Origin: Tanytarsus gracilentus
Lineage: Eukaryota; Arthropoda; Insecta; Diptera; Chironomidae
Assembly: GCA_038502055.1 (NCBI GenBank)
Contig: JAXRKN010000044.1
Span: forward strand, 8,998,501 to 9,062,500
DNA length: 64,000 nt
Reading direction: 5' to 3'
The stretch's first letter is position 1. Every line of letters begins with the position of its first letter. Below are positions 26,001 to 38,800 of the stretch, piece by piece. The translations under genes were made by a program, and so were the position numbers. Below the pieces are notes generated by a model that did not search any database, was not told the DNA's origin, and worked only from the letters and a program-made list of their open reading frames with translations.

Positions 26001-29000
26001 CCCCAGCAGCAGCAACAATCGAGTGTTGCCAGCCGAGTCGAGGCCAAAGAAAGAGAGGAAAAAAATATGAGACTTTTTTTATATTCAGATTATGTAAGAT
26101 AATTTCGGCTATATAGAATTGAACTGCCACTGACTGCTCCACCGTGTGGTGTGTAATGACTTTAATGGACTCGGATACGTATATGTGTATATTATACACA
26201 CACTTCATATTATTACTTTTTTTATTACTATTTTTCATCGTGCTATTGTACTTTTTCATGGTCATACCAACTCGATACATTCTTCAATTTTATTACTATT
26301 GTTTTGTTATTATTATAGAGTCTCTCTTCAACTCTCACCACATAGAACAGTGGATGATGGAGTCAACTTACACACAACTTTTATTATGATGACTATTTCC
26401 TGAAGTCTCGAGTTTCGAGAGAAAAAATAAAAGAGTTTTAAATTGTGGTGCGGTTGAAATTGGCTATTAAAAGGGCTCAAATTGATTTGAAAAACTCAAA
26501 GATGAAGAGAATTGAAAATCTTTTGAAATTGAGAGTTAAAATGATTTTTAAATATTGAGGAATTATTTTGTAAATTTAATTTGATTTTATGCCCTAATTC
26601 GACCTTGATTATTCATCATTCAGTTATTGAAAAATATTGATTGATTTTTATTTAATTTGCTCAATTAGTCATGAGTTATTTTTTAATAGATTTTTATTTC
26701 ATTAAATCGATTTTGTGTTACTAAAATTTTTAAATTTCATAAAAACTTTCCATTAAAAATTTCAAATACTAAAATCATGTTTTCAAACTACAAACGTACA
26801 GTGTATGACTCACATCCAAAGTCCTAAGAATATTCTTTAAAGATTGAAAAGTCTCAATTAGTCTAATTCGCTCATTCCAAATTCCCAAGATCACCCGAAA
26901 TTCCTTCTCTAATTGTTCGACTATAAAACTAACCTCATCAATATCTAAAATGCTCTTGTGAGAATGTGTTTTTGTTGTTTGTCCGCCTGGCGAAGAAGAA
27001 GAGTAAAAGAAATAATTCTTGAGACTGTCTATTTGGATGATGATTAAATGCTCTTTCGCTCTTCACTTTAAAAAGAAGATTCTCACAATAGAAACCGGCC
27101 GATGGAATTTTTTTTCTCATCTTCCTTTTAAACTCATTTTTTTATATGAATTCTCACCCTACGCACACCAAAATCTATAAAAAAAACATTTTTTTATTTA
27201 CTCGGGTGTCTAAAAATTTCTTTAAAAAATGCAGTAAATGCACTCCGACTGTGTGTGTATACATAATGAGGTATTTCAACAATTCATTGTCGAACTTGTT
27301 CAGTGAGAGCAATTTGAGGAAAAAGCTCTATTAAAAATTGAATAAGACAACACTAGAAAATTAATGCTTGCATCTCGTGAATATTGGTCGAGTAACACTT
27401 TAATGGTGGATTTGTTTATAAATTATGTAATTTAAGTGATTTTTAATTAAAATTTAAAGTTGCATAAATTTTTTTCTCTATTCAATAACTCGAGTTAATT
27501 GCAAATTGAATTTTGCATTTAAATCTCCAATATTTAAAGATCTTAAAATGTTCTAACCATAAAAGTTTCTTGCTATATAAATTTTAAGTTACATAAGCCT
27601 CAAGTCAAACTGTTCCTGAAATAACTCAGAAAATCACCCCCACATTGGTATCAGTTCGTTTGCCCAAGACAAATTCGACCGATTACTTTTTCGAGACATG
27701 CAAAAAAAAAGTCTTGCCGACTTTACACAAGCTAAATAGCCGAGAGTGAAAAACGAAAGTTGGAAAAAATAAAAGCGTTACATCAACAATATTTTATTGG
27801 TAGTAGGTCGTGTACAAGTCTCTCGAAGTAATCGAAGCAGCAACACACAATTTCTTTTTGCTTGCTCCATTTGAATTGTTGTGCTCGCGTAAGAGAAAGA
27901 GTTATGTGGGTCAAGTTAACAAATTACGTCACAACATGACAATGTCGAAGCGTAATTTGTAACAGAGATGCACAATTGTTGTTACAGTCGATGTCGAATA
28001 CAGGGCGGCACTCGAAATGTCAAATTTTCAATTGTGCCAATGTCATAAATTATTTTGCTGTATTTTTGGGGTGATTAACGATATATGAGAAAATGGTTGT
28101 GATGGTCGAATTAAATTGAGTTTAATTTTTCTTGAACAATTGCAATTTTAGACAAAAGTCATTTGAATTAATTTTCCTTCATAATTATTTTGTTTTAAAT
28201 TACAAAGAAATTAAAACTTTCATCCCCGTGTGACCGTCGAGAGAGAGAGCGAGACAGCATGCAATAAAACTGCAAGGATTTAAATACTTTTTGTGTGAGC
28301 TTTCGAATTTTATTATAAAACACAGCAGTAGCTGCGCTGCAGTCGATGTCATGCGATGGTGATAGAGATAGATGAAAAACCATAAATACCACATGAAGAG
28401 CCATAAATTTTTCCCTTTCTATTCACCAAATAGAATTACGAGCTTTGCAATATTTTTTCTCTTTTGTCTTCGTTCTGAGTTTATTTATAAATATTTTACC
28501 CACTTCCAGAAAACATCATCGAGCGAGACACCGACAACATGCACGATTGAAGAATTTGCAATATTTTTCTTGAGCCTGGTCAAATCCCAGACGGATGAGT
28601 GAGTATTAAATTATCTTTTTTTTTCATATGATTATATTAAAGCAACACAATGGCAAGGTCTCGGTTGATTCCGCATTATGTAAGCTGTTTATATGATGTA
28701 CATTATGTGCTGCCAAAAATTCAATCTATCGTCTGCGTCTGACAGCTCCGAAAGCTACTTAGTCGAAAATTGGTGATTTAGAATCCGAAACAGGCACAAA
28801 CAAAGCCAATAATGCGAGGCGCACGTTCGATGTCGTTATGCATCCACAAAATATCATCGGCAAATATATTTTGCAGCGTCACATAATAAATCCCCACTCG
28901 CAACACAACAAGTATAAAAATTATATGAAATCGCCATCGATTGTAAATGAATTATAAAATCATTCGTGCGCGTAGGTGTTACAGGAAGCATCGTAATGTC

Positions 29001-32000
29001 GTCTATCGTCTGTTGCCCATAGCAACCATAAGAGCACTGCTCTCCGCATGTTGTTGTTATTGCTTTTTGACACTCTCTTTTCAGTGCCGAGTGTGTGTGT
29101 ATATATGGTTTGTTTCATGACCATGCATGTCGCAAACGACATCATAATTTTTTTAATTGACAAAAAATATTTTAATTGAATTTTTGCCCAAGGGGAAGTT
29201 TGACAAATTAAAAATTAATTGCTTTTCAAACGATGTTAAAAAAATGTTAATAACAGGAACTTGAAGTTTGCCATCCAGGTATTTAAAGCTTTGATGTTTT
29301 GTGCTTGAAACAAAGTGGAAACTGGAACAAAATCTAATTTTATATCTTCAAAAATGCATTAAATTATAAATTAAATAATTTATTAAGTCTTGACTTAAAT
29401 AAAATTCCAATACCGTGTCTCTATCCCCTGACCTACTCTATAAACTCGCACTTATAATTTTCTTATAAAATCTTTTTATTGCCTCTCCTTAAGTGTTTCA
29501 CCATCAAGTTTATAAGTGAGTGTATAGCGATTGACTTTCGGGTGATTGTAAACAAAGCTAAAAATGATGCAATTTTTTTGCGCCTTTTAAAATTCCGCGA
29601 CGACAGCAATAACGTGCAAGCTTTGCAATTAAGTTAACCTTGTAACGAATGTATAAATATTTCACTTTAAACTGGAAAGGAGATTGTCTTCGGGAGGGAC
29701 AAGAGTGCCATTTACCTACTTCCTTTGCGCAATAATCGTTGACTTAATGTGCGAGAGGTTATTTTTAGCAATGTGCAAGCTTTTTAAAAATTTAAAGGAA
29801 GTTAAATGAATATTCTAAAAATTTCAAATGAAAAAATAAATTCACAAGTGTCCACACCCCTTTAATGTCTCAATAAATTTTTTTTTGACGGTCATAAAGT
29901 GGTTACGAATAATTAATAATTGTCGCACAATTAATACAAGACTAAAAAAATTTCGCAAGCCTTTCTCCTAGCAATATGTGAATGTGGTATTAAGTAACTA
30001 ATTAATACCTTTTTTGTATGCCATTGCATGCTCGATGGTGATGATGATCACTGAGATGCGAAACAATTTTACATTATTTGCGTTTCATTTGCACTCGACT
30101 GAGGAAAGTAGGTTTCGTTCGCGGAAAGTATATTTGAACGTCAACGCGCTCAACTTCCTGGCATTGAAGTGAGAACTTAACGATCAGTGTCTCGAAAGCT
30201 TAATGTCTAGCCTGTGAAGGTCGCATCTCTACAATTAATTCGCAACTTCCGGCTACTATTTGGTGTTTTAAATTTTTCTACCCGTTTGCACGCTCTCAGT
30301 TTTGAAATTTTAAGGATAAGCGGCTTGTTACATGGCGATTATTTGCATTAAAAATTAACATTGCGCACCTCGAGTTTCATGGTAATGAATTTATGGCGAA
30401 ATATTTTCTTCTTTCCCTGCTCGAAAGTTTCTCTCTCTCGCCCGCGAATTGAGAAACTAAATTTTTTTAACCATTTCTGTCGACTTGCATAATAACATTA
30501 AATAAATCGACTGCGCTGTTGCTCACAAACACACACAATTATTGAGCCTTGTCATGCGAGCAACCCAGACCTTCTCAGTAATGCCAAACGTTTATCTTCG
30601 TCGCGATCGCGAAAAATCATTAGCGATATATTTTTTTTGGGGATACGATGATGTGATCTGCAAAGGAATGGCCGTAAATTTAGAGTTTTAGAGGGTCATA
30701 AAACCGTGTTTGGTGTGCATGAAGGATAATCAGTAATAGTTTTAATTTTTTTTTACCAGTTTGAAAGTTTTTGACTCTTTCAAATTATTTTTTAAGCTTT
30801 CGAGAATTTTATAATTGAAGTCTAGACAGCCTTTTAAGGGTGTTGTCAATTCTCAGTTTTTTTCCGGTGTATTGAAATTTTTTTTATTATAAAACTGCAA
30901 GCTGCTTTGTGCAAGTTCAACAATGCAACAATAAGAGAAATTCAAATGACTGCAAAAGCCCAACGACATAGAAGTGTGTGCAGTACACGCTCAAATAAAA
31001 AAGCGAACTAATTTAACGGTTGATTTAATCTGTGTGTCTGCAATGTCGAGTTAAAGCAACACGCCGAAAAAAAAATTATGTCGGTCGTGTCTGCATCACA
31101 TATGGTCGAGTAGAAATGCAAGCAAATCGGCCAATAAAGTTGTAAGCACAATAATAGCCTTACCTTTAGTCTCGCAAACATATACTTTCTATTTTTATCT
31201 CATTAGCACGTTGACGTGTGGAAAAAAGTTATAGACTGTTTTTGCATTTCGAAGATAAATAATATTCTGTTTTGTCATTGCCTGTGGCTTTTTTTGCTAC
31301 TGTTTCGATGTACGTAATCTATGGGTGAATGGCGTGTAACTGTGGGTGGTTTACAGATTCAAATGCTGGGGGTTGTGAATATTGTGGAGAGTTTTCTGGT
31401 CATGGGACACATCACACATGGGTAATAGCATGCTTGGTTACAGAAAGTAGATTTTTTGACATATTTATTGGATAAAAATTGATTTATTATTTTGAAAATA
31501 TAAACTAGATCAATTTAAATCGTAATCTGATTATTTTCAAATTTTTCGATGGCTTTAAATTTTTAAATCATTTTTTTAAAGACTCAATCTCTTTTTTGTT
31601 TCACATGAATTAAAAGACCAAAAAACTTCTCCAAGAATTTCTCCCACTGCTAATAAACGGATCAATTTTCTTCGCACGTTTCCAAGGTTACCCTCAACTT
31701 CGTGCTGCAAAAAAAATGTGTCAAGTGTCTCTCAAGCTTCCTCTCGCCTTGACGAAAAAAAAATAAATATTTTTCTAAATTAAATCAAGAACTTTGAGAC
31801 TCGATGTGATCTCGAGAGATTAATGCATGCATAGAGCAAAAAACATTTGACCACTGTTTTGAATTAACTCACGTCCGCATGTGCAATATCGTTAAGAGAT
31901 TGAAATTGACGTTTAGTCCCCTCGATTATTTCGACTTATGAACAATGGCCAACTAAGGCCTCACAGCACTTTATTTCATTATGATACTTTTTTTTTCGTC

Positions 32001-32829
32001 AATGTCTCGCCACTTTTTTGCTGCTGGTTAAAAAAAGTTAAAACACACATGAAAAAAAAAATATCTAACGACATCGACGTCATATTGCGAGTGCATGGTC
32101 ATATTAGTCTAGATAGGTTTTTATGCCACCATCGAAGTGGGACCAATGAAATATTGAAAAGATAATAAAACAAGCGTTTCGAGTTTTTTTATTTGTTTCT
32201 TCTGAAATGTGCGGCAAAAACAAAAAAAATTATGAAATTAAATTCGATCGCGCGATTTTTTTCTGCGCTCTTAAACAGCTTACATAATGACACAAAAAAA
32301 TATTATTGCGACGTAATGCACCGTTTAGATTTTGAGGTTCAGACTTCCCCCTCATGCACAGTTCAGCTGGTATTTGTGTGTCGCGCTTAATTTCGCTGAA
32401 ATGCAAGACACGATGATAGATGTAATTTGAGACCTTGCAGGCGGGTAATTGGGCTTCTCTCTTTTCCTCTTTCATCACAATTTATACACATATCTTTTTC
32501 GTGAGTCGTTCATGAGCTGTGTTTTTGATAGACATTGAGTGAATTTGGATGTGCAACGCTCTGCGAATACCGCAGACGATACCTTTTCTTCTTCTTGATT
32601 CAGAGACTGTGGAAGTGACGAGCGATTATAAAGAGAAAAATTAAATTTATTAATAGTCTCTAATCCCTTGACTGTCTTACAGTACTTTTTTAAGAGTTCT
32701 GAGCTTCAACATCAGACGAAGAAGAAAAAAATTATAAAAATGAGCGATTGAAAAAAAATATAATAGCAATAATTTCATCTCTTTCTCTTTCTTCCATCAT
32801 CTTCTAAAATAATAATAAAGATTCATCAG
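20001..32829. other. Gene-poor non-coding stretch, second part
   Basis: No gene is convincingly supported. The longest open frames (25344-25760, 138 codons, and 25741-26070, 109 codons, both plus strand) lack an ATG start and any recognisable domain. A perfect 14-bp palindrome ACATGTTAACATGT lies at 20187-20200. The region around 30100-30260 is less AT-rich than its surroundings and may be regulatory. The last few hundred bases before 32830 should contain, or lie within an intron before, the 5' end of the Codanin gene. A long pyrimidine tract at about 32776-32804 leads to an acceptor CAG ending at 32829, but I could not find the matching upstream coding exon. Confidence 0.6.
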
Positions 32830-35800
32830 AAACAATACATCGACATGCAATACGCCGCATAAAGTGTTCAATACAATTGAGACTGTGACCGATGCCATCG
32901 TTACCGATGTCGATTCATTCTGCCATAACAACGTCGCTGATGATGACAATGAAGTCAGAAGAAAGGGAGAAAAAATGATTGCAGTTGTGGGTGGTGGGAA
33001 TTCATCATCGATAGCTCAAAAACAGCAGAGTGGGAAATTCTCGAAACGACAAATATCACGCGAGCTTTTTGTCGTCAATCAGGATGGCACTAGCAATCAG
33101 TGTGACAAAAGCGATAACGATAATAATAATCGTGTAGGAAGCAATTGTGAGCTTAACAAAGGAAGAGCTCACACTCCCTCAGCGACGTCGATCAGCGGAA
33201 GGAGTGGCAATCGAAGGAAGTTCTTTCCCGACTCATCATCGCCCTCTGACGTCGAGAGTCCCCGATTTATTAATGCTTCGATCATCGATGCGGCGGCAAG
33301 CAGCACTCCAACTCTTCCGCCCAACAAAATGAATCGTTCGATTGAGGAAATGAGTACACCGAACAGCAGCTTCTACTTCAACAATACGACAAAAAGTTCC
33401 TTTGGTGGAAATTCATCGAGAAAAAGTTTCGATTACTCGGGCAACAAGAACAACAATTCAATTAGTCGCCGCAACACGAGCTCACCATTTTGCCTTGGTG
33501 ATTTTATCAACACATCGGGTGCATCAAGTTCTGGAAAGCAGGGTACAAGTGTGGGAGGTGAGTGTGCGGAAATTCAATTTAGCTTTAATTAAAAGTCAAC
33601 TGCGAGGGGTTTTTATAAAGGCGTAGAATTTTATGGCGTGAGATTTTAGCATAAGGGGTGAAATTGAATAATTTTTTAAATTTAAATTTCTATATAGAGA
33701 AAAAATTGAGAGAGATTTAAAAATTTGTAAAATTAAAGAAGAAAATTCAGACCATCGTGCACCCCCGAATCCCATCCCAATCTTTCCATTCAACTCACCC
33801 ACCATGACATCTTTTTATCTCGTCTGCTTTCACAAAACTTTTCACTTAACTTCTTCACAGGTGGTGGCAGTGGCAAGCGCAAAAACTTGAGTGGAAATGC
33901 ATCAAAGTTTTCCGCTTCAGATTTTCCTTCTCTCGGCCAGAGTGTCTCAACGTCAGCAGTGACGCCAACTTCAAACGATGCAAAAATGCAAATGCAATCA
34001 AAGGAGAAGCCAAAAAAGCGTGTCATGCCAATCACTGTCAGCCGTAAACCTACCAGCAACAGTAGCAGCTTCATCTCATCATCGTTCCAGAGTGAAAACA
34101 ATTTACTGGCTGTCACAGCATTAGAGGTTGATGAATCAGTCTTCGATGTCGCACCGGAGCGTGAAATGTTGCGTGAGCGACGCGATGAAATTACAAAAGA
34201 TTTCGGGAGTGAGAAGAAACCGATTAGAAATTTGCATGCTTTGTTGAGGGAAAATCTTCAATCATCGCCGATGTCAATGGGCGGAGGAGGATCGCCTGCT
34301 CATAAATCGACATCAGCATCCTTAGCATACGATGAGACGAAGGTCGAGTGCCGAGATATGGTGATGGCAATGGCGAAGCTTTACTCATTTATCATCGACA
34401 TGAATCACGTGCCAAATATTCTAAGCGAATTTTCATATCTCGTCAATTTGCTCAACACCGAGCATAATCCTTACGAGAAGCAGCAACAAAAATTATCATC
34501 GAACGACATCGCTTCACATTTGCTAAAAAATTTCCATAATTGCATATTCTTCGCCACATGTGTGCTCAACCATCAAAAGCAAACACTCGCAATGCTTGAT
34601 TGCACCACAATTCGTGTTCTATGCGACTACGAGAGGATACAGAGACTCACAACATCGCTTTATGAATATTTGCGGAGTATTATGCAAAAGAAAATGCAAA
34701 TGGACTCATTGGCTGCGAGCAAGGGCATCGGAGGTGGACGAGGAAATGCAAATAGCATTAATAAGGTTGTGTTCTATCAACAAGAGACTGATAATCGAGA
34801 CAATTTTCCATCCGATCGAGAATTTGGGGCTTTCAAGAAGCAGAGGGACATTTTTTATGGCATTTTGAGGTGAGTGAAGATTTTTTATATAAAATTATCT
34901 TAAGGTAGTTTCCCATCCCTTAAAAAATATTTTCAACCACTCTTTAGAGCGAGTGAATCTCATATCAAAGCATTTCAACCATCCCATTCAGTCGTGATTT
35001 TTAACCAAAATTGCTTCGCGACAAAATTTCACAAAATCTCATTTCAATTCAAATTTCCAAGAAGCGCCCAGAACTTAAATGCGATAAATTAATTTTGCTG
35101 TTTTGTGAAACAACATGTCTTAATGCAAATGAGCTTTGCCTTGAGTGATCGCAAAATTAAATAATATTTGTGCTGAACAATGTGAAATTTGTTCAGCAAT
35201 TTTACCTTAAAACATTTGTGTGTTTATCTCTGGCAAATATGAAGGAATTTTAATTATCCAAAAATCCTTGACAAGTGACAATGACAAATGATTTTGTGCG
35301 AGAAAAGTTTCCTAGAAGTTAAAGCCGCTCTCTTTTTTAAATGCGCAAACAACCCTTAAGGAATAAGAAGTGATTTGAGCAAACATAATCAAAATACTTG
35401 AAGCAATTTTAAGTACCTTCGTCAGACAAAGAAAGAAGAAGAATTAAATGAAAAAGTTTTTTTGCATCGTCTGGAGAAAGACAGTCAGAAATTTAATTTT
35501 TAATATAATGAATCAAAGTCAATTAGTAAAGTTTTTACCTCATATTCGTGGAACATATTTTCAAAAATTTGACAGCGCATAAAAGGATAAATTTTTCGTA
35601 CGTTTATTTAATTTCGGTGAAACTTTTTTTCTATTTTCACTAGTTGATCACCAAGCTTCAGGTATAATTTTTTTATTCAAATGTCACTTTTATAAAATAA
35701 TATTTACCATAAATTATCATTGAAAAGCATTTCACAGAACAATCGTCGTTTATGCTTAACATAAGTTCAAGGAAAGGAACTTTAATATTCAAACTTTTAC

Positions 35801-38800
35801 TTATGAAAAATGACTTCCTTCGCAACTTATTTATGCCATAAATTCATCAAGCTACCAAATTTTCTCCTCCCTTGCCAACCACTTATGAACCATCATCCAA
35901 CATACACTTCTCGTCTAGATGAGAGAATACGAAGGTGGTGTAAAAACTTTTCCCATTTACAACTTTTCATTTGCGAGAGAGAGAGAGAGCTAATTAGTAC
36001 AAAAGCGATTCATGTTTGCATTTCAACAAACTTCCAACAAGTGTCATGGCGAAAATCCATGCAGTGCAGAAAAAGAGTGAGCTCGAGTATTTTTTTTCAA
36101 AAGGGGATTAATTTCTTAAGCTCTCTGAGAGATGTATCGTGACAGAATGAGAATTCATTTTGATGGAAAGTTTTTTGTTCACTGCTCTGTTATTTATGTA
36201 AAACTTGCTCGAGGATTAAAGACATTGTCAGTTCCATTTGTGAATGCTAAAACACACTTTTTAAAATAAAAAGTTCCAAAACTAAGTTGGGTAAAATATT
36301 TTACAGCTTTTGTTTTGCTTTACAAAAATTTAATCAAAATTTGATTGATTAAAAAAGCTTTTCGTACATATATATTTTTTGGTAAGCCCGCGTTCATGCA
36401 AGCTTTCATCATCAAACTTTTAACTGCGCATTTAAACTTTTTTCCATCCCAACTTCGCTCATGGCATTTGCAGTGATAAATTAATTAAAATTGCTTTTAT
36501 TGTTAACATGCATGTATTTTTCGTTTTCAACCTTTTTAAATGGAAAAAGCCGCAAATTGTATTGCGAGATGAAAACATAATATTTTAAGCGCTTGATTGT
36601 TGCATCTCGAGCATTTAATTGAGTAAACGAGTTCAGTTTACATTTGTGTGTGCATTTCACATTTCTTCCTCGAGGATGATTAGAGAGCGAAAATGAAATT
36701 TTGTATACGATTTGATTGGAAATGGATTTGATGCTGATGAGGCACAAAATGCGCTCTTGTAAAATAATTTAGGGAAAATTTTCGAGCTTTTTGTGGGTGA
36801 GTTTGAATGCCATTACGAGATTAAATTTTGGAAAATGTTTCACCTGATTTCGGTGAGAGGGATTTTTAGATAATTTTTTTATGGGAACACATGCAGTTTG
36901 TTTGATTTGGTAAATTACTGGTAATTTTATGCCTTCCACATGCAATTAAAATTTAATTTAATTTGTCCGTAATCATGGCATTAAAATTATATCGCTTAAT
37001 AAATTGGATTTTTAGGAATTATTTCAAATTAAAATTAGGCATTAAAAGCTTTTGTCAGAGAATAAAAATTAATTTTCATCAACGGAAAATTTATTCAATT
37101 TCCATTCTTTTAAACAAAAACATTTTTTCTATCAATATTTTAATCTCAAACAAAATAGGAAAATAAACAAAATTTCAATTTGTATTTTGCATAAGGATAA
37201 AATATACGTCCAACTTTTATTCAGTTTGAATTTTAATGCACAAAAATTTTCCAATCTCCATATCGACACAGTTCATGGTAATGAAAACCCAACTGAATAA
37301 ATATTTTTAAAAATCGCTTTGGAAACTTTTTTAAAGTCCCACGCAAAAAAAAATGAAGGACTCCTATGCACACTCACAAAACCCTTTTTTATCTCTTTTA
37401 TTCGCAGATCGTGGGAATTGAAGCACTTGGACCCATCATGGGATTTTCGAAAGGAGCTCGGAGCGAAAATACGCGGTTTGCTAACATTGCTCGAGCATCC
37501 AATCAATATGGCCCATTTAGCGAAGCTATTCACCGCACAACTCATCATTTCCTGCAATTTCGATGTAAATTGACAATTTTTTAAAATATTTATGGCTAAA
37601 AAAAACTCGCTTGTTTGCGGATACTGACCTTCGGCAACGTGTGCACACACAAAATTTATGAAAAACTATGATGATATTTTAATTTTTTCTGTGTTCTTTT
37701 TCGTTCTCTTCCGTACACTCATCCAGAATGAATTGCAAATGGCATTGCCGAACATTGACCTGAGCAAGTTGTCGAAATTACGTCAGCGGTTAGTGGCACC
37801 AAGTTCATTCAGCACACAGTATCTCTTTCCCGGTAATCAAGCATTCTTTCGCGATTTCATCATATGCAGTGACTTTCACATGATGTTCATGGAGCAATTG
37901 AAAATTGCCCTCATCAGCGAACTTTTGCAGATGAACGACTCGTCAATGGAAACACTTAGCATTGCCCGGGGTAAAAGCAACAACGATGACAACGATGATA
38001 ACAAAGAGAAGAGCTTTCAACAACAGGAATTTATTGTGAGTACTCAAAGCACTTTTTAACTCTTCCTCTGTCATTACGGGACTTTTTTTTGTGTTTGCGA
38101 AATGATATTTTTTATTTATTGTAAATCGAAAAGGGATGGAACTTTTTTAATAATCAGATTTTTTTAAAACAGTTTTATGAAAGTTCTTTAAATCCAGGAA
38201 ATAATTTTAAAAAAGCTTTCATCGCTTTGAAAATTCCATTTCACGGTTGCGACCGCAGGAAATATTTTACACAACCTTTTTTATCTCTTGCTTGCTTGCA
38301 TTGAGTTGACAATAAATTATTACGTGTGCATTGAGAATAATTCCCTCCTACACGCTCGCTGCACTACCCACACATATCGAATGGATTTTATTGATTTTTC
38401 TTGCTTCCCCTTTCATCGACCCTAGAGATGGAGAGAGAGATTCGAATTAATTTGTTGCATCTCAGATTTGATGTTAAAATATTAAAATATTTTTTGAAAT
38501 TGTTTAAAAATGTTTAAATTACGAGGAAAAATCTCAAAATTTTTGTAACGTTTTTAAAAATTCAAAGCGTCACATTCAAACTTTCGTGTCCATCGCCAGC
38601 ATCGACCATCATCACCGAATCATATTCTTCTTTCCACTTATGCTGAGATTGACGTGCTTATAAATGACACTCGAAAAAGGATCCCTTAAAATCATCATCG
38701 ACGACTGCTATTGATATTGTCTTGATTTACGCAAATGACAAAAGCATTCTTGTGATGTGCTCACACTCTTCCGCTCATGCCATGCTGCTTTTGAAAGTGA

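Noticed and set aside
33402..33626. Plus-strand 74-codon frame within Codanin exon 1
   Set aside because: It is a shifted-frame shadow of the Ser/Asn-rich Codanin coding sequence and runs into the intron.
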